From NCBI GenBank assembly GCA_003249225.1, contig QKJQ01000027.1, positions 186,001 through 250,000 of the forward strand: DNA of 64,000 bases, in the 5' to 3' direction. This document shows positions 52,332-62,150 of this stretch, one piece after another. The notes below the pieces were generated by a model that saw nothing but the letters and a program-made list of their open reading frames with translations, had not been told where the DNA came from and made no database searches. The stretch's first letter is position 1. Each line of letters begins with the position of its first letter. Source of the stretch: Clostridia bacterium. GTDB taxonomy: Bacteria; Bacillota; Clostridia; Lachnospirales; Lachnospiraceae. The position numbers were made by a program, and so were the translations under genes.

Positions 52332-54247
52332 GCTGGCTGTCCGCCTGCAAGACAGGAACAACTCTTTCCATATGGGAGTTCTTCACGCGAAATCGTTGTT
52401 ATCTTTCCTCCGGCTTCCATAACGATCAATGCTCCGGCTGTGTAATCCCAAGGCGACAGTCTGTACTCATAATATAGTTCGCATCTGCCTGCCGCTATAT
52501 TGCATAAATCTAGTGCTGCAGAACCGCTCCGCCTTATATCCAGTGCCTGATCGAACAAAGATCTCATCAAAGCGAAGGTATCATTGGTCAGTTCAGGATA
52601 ATAAGGTGCTGTACCAAATACAACAATTCCCTCTGCTAAAGAATGCTGCGATGCATGAATCTGCTGTTGATTCACATAAGCGCCTTCCCCTTTTTTTGCA
52701 TAAAAAATTTCATCCAGATAGGGGTTGTATACGACCCCCATGTAAGGTTCCCTGTTCCTTAGCAGTCCGACCGATATAGAACTGTACTTGTATCCTTTTA
52801 TAAAATTTGTGGTTCCATCAATCGGATCAATGATAAACGTAAAGCCGTCACCAAGTTCTTTTTGTTCCTTTTCTTCTTCTCCGATAAAAACAGCTTCCGG
52901 AAGTATCTTTTGCAATCCTTCGAACAGTGCCTGTTGCACAATATTGTCATAGGCAGTAACAAAATTCGCATTTCCGGACTTTTCCGTTACAGATGCTTCA
53001 ATGTTCAATGCAGAAAGCATGATTTTTCCGCACTTCTTAGTGATCTGCAGGATTTCATCAAGAAGTGAATCCTCTTTGTATATAATTTCTGCTTTGTTGC
53101 TCTTTCTTTTATTCTTATTCTTATACATTCCGACATCGGATATGGCTAATGCATTTTCAAACGGAATATCAACCTCAGGGCTCACTTCACATATCCCATA
53201 ACTGAACTGAAGTGTAATGCCATTCAGCTCCCGTTCTGCAACAACGCTTACAACATTCTTCATTATAAGCTTTGCCTGCGGCTTATCCGTATTTTTTAAT
53301 AAAACCAAGAATTCATCTCCTGCAAATCTTGCAACGAGATTGGGTTCTTTGATGCTATCGGTTAAAATCGCAGAAAAATGCTGCAGAACCTGATCACCAA
53401 AGCAATGCCCGTAAGTATCATTGTAGGACTTAAAATCGTCCATATCGATCATGACAAGACAAAACTTTTGCTGACTGCTTCTAGCAGCAATCGCTTCCAA
53501 ATCATATGATTTTTTGATCTTTCGCCGATTCATTACACCAGTTAATTCATCATGATCAACAAGGAACCTGACTTTCTTCTCAGCATAAAAATTCTTTATG
53601 GAAGGTTCAAGTTCTGCTTTTATCTGTTCAATTGTCTCTAAATCCTGTTCTTTAAAAAGATGATCCTTATCAATGGAGCCAATGTGAAGTACACCATACA
53701 AATACCTGTCATTTATAACCGGTACAAGTAAAAAATTACTGTCACTTTCACTCATTCCATTTTCAATGAGTATCTTGTTGCCCCGGTATAAGCGAAAACA
53801 ATTGTGAATGACAGAACCTTTGAACTGGTTGATCTGATACAATATCATAGCTTTACGGGAAATAATCTCTCCCGCTTCGGCTTTTTTCATATTCACAGCA
53901 GCCATCTGTTCAAATCCGATCTTCCTGTTGATCAGGAACTCACCCTTGTCAGCATTAGGAATCAATTCAATGATAGCTTGTACAACCGTCTGTATAATCT
54001 CACTTTCCGTATTATGCTCGGAAATCTGCCGGCTCGTTTCAATCAGCCTTTTGCGAATCATCGTAACACGCATAAGCTGCTTATTCTTCTTATGCATCAT
54101 AAAAAATGCATAGACAGCAACTAAAAAAACAATAACCAAAACTGTTATGACCGTCCACAAAATGGTCGCAATGTGCCCCACATCCTCCATACGTGTATCC
54201 TGCCCTTCACTCATAAAACATAGTAGAATCAATGTTAGCATATACAC
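52310..54247 (-). CDS. Fusion protein: membrane anchor - GAF-like - GGDEF - inositol monophosphatase
   Basis: A 645-residue protein in one uninterrupted frame. One membrane segment (about 28-50), a GAF-like domain (65-215), a GGDEF domain (225-390; FLVDHDELTGVMNRR, IDMDDFKSYNDTYGH, AGDEF at 309-313), then a complete inositol monophosphatase family domain (about 392-640) with FVTAYDN, the metal-binding GEE (456-458), DPIDGTTNF (474-482) and PWDYTAG. All IMPase metal ligands are present. AGDEF is compatible with diguanylate cyclase activity. I know of no usual fusion of these two enzymes. The start is uncertain: neither the ATG at 54247 nor ATG at 54188-54190 (with AGGA upstream) is clearly best. 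Confidence 0.87.
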   Translation of the reverse strand: MYMLTLILLCFMSEGQDTRMEDVGHIATILWTVITVLVIVFLVAVYAFFMMHKKNKQLMRVTMIRKRLIETSRQISEHNTESEIIQTVVQAIIELIPNADKGEFLINRKIGFEQMAAVNMKKAEAGEIISRKAMILYQINQFKGSVIHNCFRLYRGNKILIENGMSESDSNFLLVPVINDRYLYGVLHIGSIDKDHLFKEQDLETIEQIKAELEPSIKNFYAEKKVRFLVDHDELTGVMNRRKIKKSYDLEAIAARSSQQKFCLVMIDMDDFKSYNDTYGHCFGDQVLQHFSAILTDSIKEPNLVARFAGDEFLVLLKNTDKPQAKLIMKNVVSVVAERELNGITLQFSYGICEVSPEVDIPFENALAISDVGMYKNKNKRKSNKAEIIYKEDSLLDEILQITKKCGKIMLSALNIEASVTEKSGNANFVTAYDNIVQQALFEGLQKILPEAVFIGEEEKEQKELGDGFTFIIDPIDGTTNFIKGYKYSSISVGLLRNREPYMGVVYNPYLDEIFYAKKGEGAYVNQQQIHASQHSLAEGIVVFGTAPYYPELTNDTFALMRSLFDQALDIRRSGSAALDLCNIAAGRCELYYEYRLSPWDYTAGALIVMEAGGKITTISREELPYGKSCSCLAGGQPAHEQARI

Positions 54248-54294
54248 CGGAACAGGTCAATCCTAACTCTTTGATATTTATAAACAATTCTTAT

Positions 54295-55338
54295 TTATTT
54301 TGTACTTTTTCGCAGCTTAAGTTCCGGCTTGATCAAAGAGGTCTTCATATCATGAGGTTTTTTATCCTGCATTATTTTATGCAGTGTTGTAAACACTTTC
54401 TTACCAAATACATCATAGCAGGGACTGACGGAAGTTATATGTGTAGGCAGAACGGTTTCTTCTCCAATATCATCAAACCCTACAAATGCTATGTCTTCCG
54501 GGACACGCAGACCAGCTTCCAGCGCTGCATCCCTGGCACCAACAGCAACATAATCGTTGACCCCACAGAATACCTCTGCTTCCAAAGGCTTTTCTAACAG
54601 CATTTTCATACCAATGTAGCCGGAGCGATAATCAAAATTCATATTCGGAGTCAGCCAGTTGACGGTTACTTTCATGCCAAGTTTCTTACCAAACTCATAA
54701 GCATACTTCTTTTTCAGATAAGCCGGATAGAATTCATCACCGCCACCGAACATATATATACTGTTGTATCCTTTTGATTTCAGATGTGTCATCAAAAGTT
54801 CCACTCCTTTGCCATCATCTGTATAAACAGCCGCACACCCAAAACGTTCAGCCATTGTTGCACATGAGACAAAAGGTATCAGATCTTTGATCTCCCGAAT
54901 TTCTCGAATGTATTCTTCAGAAAGTTCGACCGCATCCATCCGTCCACCCATCATGACAATGCCGTCCACCCTTTTTTCCTTTAAGCTGTATAAAAGCTTT
55001 GATTCGACTTCATAATCACCCTTTGAATTGAGCAGGATTGTCATATACCCGTGGCTGGATGCCCATTTTTCAAACTCATAATAAACACTTGCAAAGTACA
55101 TATTTCCTATATGAGGTACAATGAATCCGATGGTTTTCGTAAAGCCTGTCTTTAGATTCTGAGCAAATGTGTTTGGACTGAAATTATACTTTTCAACGAG
55201 ATCCAGAATCTGAATTTTTTTTGTTTCCGAAACATAACCTTTTCCCGAAATCGCTCTTGATACAGTTGCCGATGATACTCCCGCTTCTTTTGCAATATCA
55301 TAAATGGTTATTGATTTTGATCGTGTCTGTTCATCCAA
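54295..55338 (-). CDS. LacI-family transcriptional regulator
   Basis: A 347-residue repressor. The N-terminal helix-turn-helix ITIYDIAKEAGVSSATVSRAI and hinge (about residues 7-65) are followed by a periplasmic-binding-protein-like sensor with TIGFIVPHIGNMYFA, 'DGIVMMGGRM' and 'DIAFVGFDDI'. Placed after two glycosidase genes and a sugar ABC transporter on the same strand, it most likely controls that sugar regulon; the inducer is unknown. The 242 bases upstream (55339-55580) hold no gene, and I found no convincing operator. Confidence 0.93.
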   Translation of the reverse strand: MDEQTRSKSITIYDIAKEAGVSSATVSRAISGKGYVSETKKIQILDLVEKYNFSPNTFAQNLKTGFTKTIGFIVPHIGNMYFASVYYEFEKWASSHGYMTILLNSKGDYEVESKLLYSLKEKRVDGIVMMGGRMDAVELSEEYIREIREIKDLIPFVSCATMAERFGCAAVYTDDGKGVELLMTHLKSKGYNSIYMFGGGDEFYPAYLKKKYAYEFGKKLGMKVTVNWLTPNMNFDYRSGYIGMKMLLEKPLEAEVFCGVNDYVAVGARDAALEAGLRVPEDIAFVGFDDIGEETVLPTHITSVSPCYDVFGKKVFTTLHKIMQDKKPHDMKTSLIKPELKLRKSTK

Positions 55339-55580
55339 ACTTACTTCACCATCCTTTTCTTACCTTTTGATATATAGATTTACATCCGTGTACGTAATCT
55401 GGACAACTATATTCTGTACAGTAAAATCAAAGCATTCATATGCTGTACTTTACTCGTATTGAACTTGCAGCTTCCATAAACTTCATCTGTAGCTATTATT
55501 GGGCATTTTCCTGTACTTTTGTATAATGTACTATCCTTAATCTTGTGTGTTGCTTTTCCTGTGTTTTCATTTCCCATCTG

Positions 55581-57608
55581 CTAATAATGAATCGGTGGAA
55601 CATCCTCTCCTTTGTCATTTGAAGGTTCTTCTTCAAAAAGTGCAATGGAGTACATTTTTTCATGGCATAACTGTACCTGACTGCACATCTCTTCATATTC
55701 CTGCATGCAGACATCCAGAAATCCGATCTGATAATTCTCACCGTCAAATCTACCAAGACAACTCTGATCATTCAACTGAAAATAATGACTGCCAAGAAAA
55801 TACGGACTTTGCAGTGTCTGCTCGACATAGTAACGGTACGCTTTCCCTCTGTCCTCCTGTGTTTTTACACCACGGATTCCATGTGCAGTTAGCCCCCGGT
55901 CCAAAGCACCGTGATGAAACTCACCGACAATGACAGGCATATGCAGATGCTCACCGGCATAATTGACCGCTTCAAGAGGTGTTTCCTGATAGCTATTAAT
56001 AGAGAACACATCAAAATATTTTGCTCCAGACAGCAGAGAATCATCGGTTATATAGGCATAGCGCATACCAAGATTTAAGTGATTTTTATCAACTTCACGT
56101 ATGGCTTGTGCGGGTATTCCAACATATCTCTCAATCATTTCTTCCGAAAACTCTTTTAAATCTTCCTTCGCTTTTTCAGAAAATTCAGATGCATTCAAAA
56201 TCGGTTGATACAGGTCATCAAACTCCAGATAATTAGTTTTCCAGCTTTCATTTAAGCGTCCGATCGTCACGTAGTTGTCTTTCAGTCTTTGGATCAATAC
56301 CTTTTTAGATTCAAAGCGAACCTCGCTCGCAAGCATTTCTTCCGCCAGAATAAGATCATACACAAATGCCCAGGCTGGTTCATTTCTCATAAAAAATCCA
56401 ATCAGATTCCTGTCATTCTTCACAGGTTCTAACGCGGAAGCGTATTCCAGTGCATTTATTTTGTACTCTTCTGCAAAAACGTCAGGAAAGTCGCGAAAAA
56501 CTTTGTTCTGTGTTGATGGAAATCCATTTTTTGCATACCGGTCAAGTGGTATTACATAAGGCATATCCGCAAATTCAATAAACTCAGGATCTGACCAGTT
56601 CCCGATGGTATTCATCTTCCATTTCTTCATATAATACAGTATGATCTTGTACCATGCCTTTTTCCACTCCCTGCTTCCGAAGGCAGCAATCATATTCGCT
56701 ATACCAAAGTTGAAGAATTCTGCTCCTGGTAAAAAATGCCCCTGCTCAAAACATTCCTCATATTCCGGCAGTTGCTTCATTGTCTCCAGGATATCCCCCA
56801 TCCACATACGGACCGGGTCTGTTCTGGTTTCGACCCCGGGCCTGATGCAATCAATTCCCATAGAAAAGAACGCATTGCCATCTGGATCTGCAAGCCAGTA
56901 CCTACCATTCTTTTTATCTATATGGAACCAGCCATTCTTCTCTAGCGTAATCTTTTTGTATCCGCCATAGCGGTCAAAAAGCTCACTCTCAACAACACTT
57001 TTTTGTTCTGCTTTTTTATACAATGCTCTTAAAAATTCATTACATTCTTCTCTGTCTTTTTTCTTGTCTTTCCAGTTCTTCGGTATCCATTGACCCAATT
57101 CATCAATAAGAACACTGGAAGATACCCATTCTTCTTTTTCGTTATTAAATGCAATTTCTTCTATTATAAACTGGCAATCTTCCTGCCTTTTTGTCGTCTG
57201 TAATCGTATTTCTTCTATTTCATTCAAGCGGACCGGCTTACCAAAGACGGTCATTTTTAGTCTTCCTTTTGATCTTTCCGGGAATAATGTCTGACTGTCC
57301 AGAATGGACAGGTCAAATGGAATACGGACTCTTGTATGAGGAAGAATACCAAATATCATTCGTATATCCGACTCTGTGCTCTTTGTATAGAAAGAAAGCT
57401 GCAGGCACAGGGAATCTTCCCCTTTGTACTCTATAAAGAAAGATAAATAAGAATATCTCTCTGGCAAAACTTCGGGCATTTGCGATCTGTTAAAGATACA
57501 GTAATCAAGACCTTCACCCGGACAAATGAATACATTCTTTCCTTCTTCGTTAACCAGGTAAGAACCATTAATCATTTGTTGTTCCTTTATCTGTAAGATT
57601 TCCTTCAT
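55581..57608 (-). CDS. Glycoside hydrolase of clan GH-A, GH50 (agarase)-like
   Basis: A 675-residue cytoplasmic enzyme without signal peptide. An N-terminal beta-sandwich-like region (1-180) precedes a TIM-barrel. Hallmarks: WLADPDGNAFFSMGIDCIRPG, FMRNEPAW (acid/base Glu), 'VIVGEFHHGALDRG' (nucleophile Glu) and the C-terminal 'LGSHYFQLNDQSCLGRFDGENYQIGFLDV', all of which resemble GH50-type agarases and related beta-galactosidases. A gut or soil anaerobe is unlikely to degrade agar inside the cell, so the true substrate may be a galactoside oligomer; this is an inference. The ATG at 57606-57608 follows a GGGGTGG site; a TTG four codons upstream is not used. Confidence 0.72.
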   Translation of the reverse strand: MKEILQIKEQQMINGSYLVNEEGKNVFICPGEGLDYCIFNRSQMPEVLPERYSYLSFFIEYKGEDSLCLQLSFYTKSTESDIRMIFGILPHTRVRIPFDLSILDSQTLFPERSKGRLKMTVFGKPVRLNEIEEIRLQTTKRQEDCQFIIEEIAFNNEKEEWVSSSVLIDELGQWIPKNWKDKKKDREECNEFLRALYKKAEQKSVVESELFDRYGGYKKITLEKNGWFHIDKKNGRYWLADPDGNAFFSMGIDCIRPGVETRTDPVRMWMGDILETMKQLPEYEECFEQGHFLPGAEFFNFGIANMIAAFGSREWKKAWYKIILYYMKKWKMNTIGNWSDPEFIEFADMPYVIPLDRYAKNGFPSTQNKVFRDFPDVFAEEYKINALEYASALEPVKNDRNLIGFFMRNEPAWAFVYDLILAEEMLASEVRFESKKVLIQRLKDNYVTIGRLNESWKTNYLEFDDLYQPILNASEFSEKAKEDLKEFSEEMIERYVGIPAQAIREVDKNHLNLGMRYAYITDDSLLSGAKYFDVFSINSYQETPLEAVNYAGEHLHMPVIVGEFHHGALDRGLTAHGIRGVKTQEDRGKAYRYYVEQTLQSPYFLGSHYFQLNDQSCLGRFDGENYQIGFLDVCMQEYEEMCSQVQLCHEKMYSIALFEEEPSNDKGEDVPPIHY

Positions 57609-57760
57609 ATTCCACCCCAATCCCGCATAATTCTTTGGCGTACATCAAGTTTGAACACATGGTGAAGTAAAATTAGTTTATTCTATCACACAGAACACAG
57701 CAGCTCCTCTTATAAAAAGATGCTTCCCCTCATGTTCCTTCCTATTGTTATAACGCTTCT

Positions 57761-57789
57761 ACCCATACTGCATATTCTGCAGTATGGGT
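57761..57789. repeat. Perfect 12-bp stem-loop between the two glycosidase genes
   Basis: ACCCATACTGCA (57761-57772) pairs with TGCAGTATGGGT (57778-57789) around TATTC. There is no T-run on either strand, so it is not a normal terminator. In the 255-base gap 57609-57863 it could be an mRNA-stability hairpin or a regulator site. Confidence 0.6.
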
Positions 57790-57863
57790 TAAATACAAAC
57801 AAATTTATACTACCTTATCCTTCACAAAAAAACAAGTATTTTAAAATATTCTTCACAATATTA

Positions 57864-60311
57864 CTAGTTTACGGAATGAACGTTGATTTCTTTGGATCGA
57901 AGGCCATCTCCTTTTATCAGAACCTTACTGCTTCCTGCGGTTTTTGTTGCTCGTAAAAATATGAGCAGTTTCCCCTGATAGGTTCTGCGAAACGGTGCTT
58001 TGTATTCCATAACATCAGAGATATCTCCATTTTCAATTCCCAGTAACGATGCTTCACCACTTACTAATACATGAAGCACGGACGGATCCTCCTGTACCTC
58101 ATTTCCATTGCAGTCAACAAGCGAAACCTCAATCTGCATGACATCTTTTCCATCTGCTATGAAATCATCATCGTATATTTTTGCATTGATTTCACAAGCC
58201 GTTCCCGTTGTGGTAAGTTTCACACTGCAGGATCCACCCGCTTTGCATTGTAAAACTCCAGGTTCATATGGTATGCAAAACAGTATCACACCTTTTGATT
58301 CATCCATTTTCTTTGATTCGATCCGTCTTTCATTAAGGAACAAATCGACTTGTTTTTGATTCGTGAAAACTTTTATATCGATCATTTCACCCGGTTTATA
58401 ATTCCACCGGTTCGTAAACATATAATTGTGGTTTCCTGTATTTTCAGGCATATTCTGAATGTCCTGTGTTCTTGCGGTTACCATATGCAGTACCGGCTCA
58501 TCACACCATAAACTTTGCCTGAAATAAAACTCAGTTTTCTTAAATCCTGCAAGTGTCAGATGTCCTGCCCCGGAACCATGAATCGGCCAGCCATGTGCTT
58601 CTCCAAGATAATCAATGCCAGTCCATAAAAATTGACCACTGATATAATCATTGTCAAGAACCGCTTTCCACTGCCAGTACTCATGTCCATTCTCACTGCC
58701 CAGAATCGGCTGTTTCGGGAAACGTTTATGATCTTCTTCATAGAACATTTCTTTGTAGTTATATCCAATAACGTCAATTTCATCAAAAAAACCGATTCGT
58801 GAAGATAATTCCGGGAACGCAGCGGCTAACGTAACCGGTCTCGTGGTATCGTATTTTTTAATTTCTCTTGAAAGCATGGCTGACAGAGTGCTGAGCCTTT
58901 CTGCATTTGGTCTGTCCGGATTATATATTCTTTCTTCTTCCGGTTTGTTGGCATCATTATTACCGGTCGCAAGTTCGAACAATGGATGACAATAAGGATC
59001 GTTCGGATAATCTACTTCATTGCCAATGCTCCACATCATAATACTTGGATGGTTTTTATTCCTTCCTACAAAGGATCTGACATCTTTTTTATACCATTCG
59101 TGGAATTCTTCAAAAAATCCCTGATGGACCGGAGGGTAAACATTATGTCCGGTTGACCATTTGTTCTTCGGCCCTTCCCATTCGTCATACAATTCATCAA
59201 TGACAAGAAATCCCATCTCATCGCACAAATCATAAAGTTCCTCCGAATGAGGGTTATGACTCATACGGATAGCATTACAGCCCATTTCCTTTAACGTGGT
59301 AAGGCGCCTTTTCCAGACTTTTTTTGGTACACTGTTTCCAAGACATCCGGCGTCTTCATGAAGACAGACACCTTTTAAAAGTATTGACCGGCCATTGAGA
59401 AAGCATCCTTTGTCGGGATCAAATTCTATAGTCCGCAAGCCAACCCTGTATTCGTAGGAATCAACCGGAACTTCTTCTCTTTTTATTGTCAGCCGGAACG
59501 TATATAATGCCGGATTCTCCACAGACCAAAGTTTTGGATTTGTAATACTTCCATTCCACGTAACTTTCTGTCTTTCTGCCTGCCCCGGTATCGAATTTTC
59601 ATAAGTATGAACAGTTTCTCCACTGTCATCGAGCAGTTCTCCATGAAGTGATAAATTCTGCTTTTCTGCAATACGGCCGCGATAATTCTGAATCACAGTT
59701 TCAACGTTAACTGTAAAATCAGCACGATCCTCGTCTGCTTTCGTTGTTGTCATAAAAAAAGAATCTTTTGCCAGATGAACCTGATCCGTAATCCTGAGCA
59801 TTACTTTTCTTGTAATGCCGGATCCGGTATACCATCTCGAATCAGCAATATCAGGATGTGACACTTTGACAGCAATTACAACATCACGTTGTCTTCTGTC
59901 AAGAAACTCACTGATATCAAAGGAAAAGCCGGTATAACCATTTGCCCATCTTCCAAGGTAATACCCATTGCACCAGATCTGGCTGTTCTTATATACTCCG
60001 TCAAACGTTAACTCTACTCTTTTTTCATATGCTTCATCCGGCAAACTAAGATGAGCACGATACCAGCCGATACCACCCGGCAGATATCCTGTTCCACTGG
60101 AACATTTTTTATCAAATGGCATGGTAACTGCCCAGTCATGTGGTACAATTACTTTTTCCCATTCAGCATCCGGATACTCACGTTTCCATGCCTGTGCCAT
60201 ACTTCCCACGCCGGTAATTCCACCGTCAGCCGCTATCACAGCATTGGATGAAAGTGTGCAGGTTCCTTCACAATAATGAAAAAGCCAGTCCGATACTACT
60301 ATTTTTGTCAT
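57864..60311 (-). CDS. Glycoside hydrolase family 2 (beta-galactosidase-like)
   Basis: An 815-residue cytoplasmic enzyme. GH2 domains in order: sugar-binding (1-180, with GGIGWYRAHLSLP), Ig-like (180-290), TIM barrel (about 295-590) with the acid/base Glu in SIGNEVD and the nucleophile Glu in GSENGHE, a DUF4982-like Ig domain (about 600-690, NRWNYKPGEMIDIKVFTN) and a C-terminal Ig-like domain. The substrate (beta-galactoside is most likely) is not proved. A GGAGG site precedes the ATG. It lies downstream of the sugar ABC transporter across a terminator. Confidence 0.9.
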   Translation of the reverse strand: MTKIVVSDWLFHYCEGTCTLSSNAVIAADGGITGVGSMAQAWKREYPDAEWEKVIVPHDWAVTMPFDKKCSSGTGYLPGGIGWYRAHLSLPDEAYEKRVELTFDGVYKNSQIWCNGYYLGRWANGYTGFSFDISEFLDRRQRDVVIAVKVSHPDIADSRWYTGSGITRKVMLRITDQVHLAKDSFFMTTTKADEDRADFTVNVETVIQNYRGRIAEKQNLSLHGELLDDSGETVHTYENSIPGQAERQKVTWNGSITNPKLWSVENPALYTFRLTIKREEVPVDSYEYRVGLRTIEFDPDKGCFLNGRSILLKGVCLHEDAGCLGNSVPKKVWKRRLTTLKEMGCNAIRMSHNPHSEELYDLCDEMGFLVIDELYDEWEGPKNKWSTGHNVYPPVHQGFFEEFHEWYKKDVRSFVGRNKNHPSIMMWSIGNEVDYPNDPYCHPLFELATGNNDANKPEEERIYNPDRPNAERLSTLSAMLSREIKKYDTTRPVTLAAAFPELSSRIGFFDEIDVIGYNYKEMFYEEDHKRFPKQPILGSENGHEYWQWKAVLDNDYISGQFLWTGIDYLGEAHGWPIHGSGAGHLTLAGFKKTEFYFRQSLWCDEPVLHMVTARTQDIQNMPENTGNHNYMFTNRWNYKPGEMIDIKVFTNQKQVDLFLNERRIESKKMDESKGVILFCIPYEPGVLQCKAGGSCSVKLTTTGTACEINAKIYDDDFIADGKDVMQIEVSLVDCNGNEVQEDPSVLHVLVSGEASLLGIENGDISDVMEYKAPFRRTYQGKLLIFLRATKTAGSSKVLIKGDGLRSKEINVHSVN

Positions 60312-60356
60312 ACAGCACCTCCGAATAGGATGCTTCCCCTAAGGTATCCTCTTATT

Positions 60357-60410
60357 GAAAAAGGGTGTGTGAGCCCTTTCGTTATATCTTCCGGTTACTT
60401 ACACACCCTT
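60357..60410 (-). terminator. Terminator after the sugar ABC transporter operon
   Basis: AAGGGTGTGT (60361-60370) pairs with ACACACCCTT (60401-60410) around a 30-base loop. On the minus strand the stem is followed by TTTTT. It lies 41 bases after the solute-binding protein stop. Confidence 0.8.
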
Positions 60411-60451
60411 ATTTACTTATGTTTCAGAATGTAATCTCATTTCTGAATTGA

Positions 60452-62080
60452 TTACTGCTGGCTAGCTTTGAATGTATCCATCTGAGACTGTAAATCTGCT
60501 ATAACATCTTCAATACCTGCAGCCTGGAGTTTTGATCTGAATTCTGCAACGATACTCTCTGCATCATCAAATTTACCAAAGCAGATCTTAGGCATATATT
60601 CGTTGTAGATGTCAGAAATATTCGAAATCTGTGAACTGAAATTATCCTGGCTCCAAACAACCTGACCATAAGGATAATCAATAGCAAATGTCTTGTAAAT
60701 TGCTGTCAGATCTTCATAATCGCTCCATGCTCTTCCTGCATATTTTAAAGCGATAGAATCGTTACGTCCCCACCAATAGTTGGTTGTAATACCATTTGCT
60801 TCGTCTGTATAAGAAGCTGGTCTCTGATAGTATCCACCATCAACTACTTCATACTGAACGCCTTCGATACCAATGTTGAGGAGATTGTAGCACTCTGGGT
60901 CATTTCTAAGAAGATCATAAACCATAAGAGCACGTTCCGGATTCTTGGATGCAGCAGAAATTGCCATTGCACCATGAGTAATGCTTAACTTAACAAGATT
61001 CTGGCTTTCTTCACCAAAGTAGAAGAATCCAACATCGGAACCTGGCTGCTGTTCATCCATCTTAGGTTTTACAGTACCATACCATGTTTCTGTATGATGC
61101 TGATCTGATGCTGTCTCACCAAGGTAAAATTCTTCTCTGTTATCTGCTGAGTTATTTAAAACGTCTGTTTTCCAAACGCCAAGCTCATCCCATTGCTTCA
61201 TCAATTTTGCGTAATTTACAAGTTCATCTCCTTCGTAGAATGGAGAATAAACGGTGTAAAGATCAGACTGTCTTGATCCAAAGATAGCAACTGACAAACC
61301 ATCGATTGCAACATAATCAGATTTTGATGTGATATAACCAAGAGCATTGTATGCAGAACCATCACTATCCCAAGGAATAACATCTGGATATGCACCTTTT
61401 ACATATTCATAATAAGTGGTAAGATCTTCCCAACTGTGAACACCATTGGTAAGTCCAGCTTCTGCTGCCCAGTCACCACGGTACATATAACCATGATTGA
61501 TCCACTGTGCATAATTGTCTTCTGGCATTAAATAAATTTCACCATCGTACTTACACATATTCCAGTGATCCTGTGATACAGATGCCCATGTCTGAGGAGC
61601 ATAGGTCTGGAGCATATCTTCGCTGAGTGCAAGGAAAGCACCTTTTTGTGTGTTTGGCCATGCATCAAGCCAGTCTGTTGCTGTTCCGACAAGGTCTACA
61701 GAACCATCCATCTGAGCAAGTGTCAGATTGTAGTTTGATAACCAGTCAGTCCATGAAATGTAGTAAATCTGGAGTTCAGCATTTACTTTTTCTGTGAGGA
61801 TTTTGTTCAGTTCTGCAATAACTTCTTCTGTTGCACCGTTTGTAGGAGCATCACCTGTTGTCATGTAAGTAATAACAACATGTTCAGAAGTATCAATTGC
61901 TGAAGAATCTGTTCCTGAAGTTGATCCGTTATCTGTACTTGTGCTTCCGGATTCACCATTTGAACTTGTTCCTGCGCTTGTTGGCTCCGTAGTATTATTC
62001 GAGCTTGAATTGCTTCCGCATCCGATTAATCCTACCAGCATTGCCATTGTTAATACGACAACCAATAGTACCTTTTTCAT
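60452..62080 (-). CDS. Sugar ABC transporter solute-binding lipoprotein (LipO/CUT1 type)
   Basis: A 542-residue lipoprotein. The signal peptide ends with the lipobox LVGLIGC. A Ser/Thr/Asn-rich linker of about 50 residues follows, then a large type-1 solute-binding fold (VVITYMTTGDAPTNGATEEVIAELNK). Size and linker are typical of LipO-like proteins found with LplB/LplC permeases in Lachnospiraceae. It binds an oligosaccharide, identity unknown. An AGGAGGG site is 8 bases before the ATG. Confidence 0.92.
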   Translation of the reverse strand: MKKVLLVVVLTMAMLVGLIGCGSNSSSNNTTEPTSAGTSSNGESGSTSTDNGSTSGTDSSAIDTSEHVVITYMTTGDAPTNGATEEVIAELNKILTEKVNAELQIYYISWTDWLSNYNLTLAQMDGSVDLVGTATDWLDAWPNTQKGAFLALSEDMLQTYAPQTWASVSQDHWNMCKYDGEIYLMPEDNYAQWINHGYMYRGDWAAEAGLTNGVHSWEDLTTYYEYVKGAYPDVIPWDSDGSAYNALGYITSKSDYVAIDGLSVAIFGSRQSDLYTVYSPFYEGDELVNYAKLMKQWDELGVWKTDVLNNSADNREEFYLGETASDQHHTETWYGTVKPKMDEQQPGSDVGFFYFGEESQNLVKLSITHGAMAISAASKNPERALMVYDLLRNDPECYNLLNIGIEGVQYEVVDGGYYQRPASYTDEANGITTNYWWGRNDSIALKYAGRAWSDYEDLTAIYKTFAIDYPYGQVVWSQDNFSSQISNISDIYNEYMPKICFGKFDDAESIVAEFRSKLQAAGIEDVIADLQSQMDTFKASQQ

Positions 62081-62150
62081 ATCTTATACCCTCCTTTTTT
62101 TATAATTTCATTGGAACAGGCTGACCTGCTCCAAGAAAATTCGTTGAACA

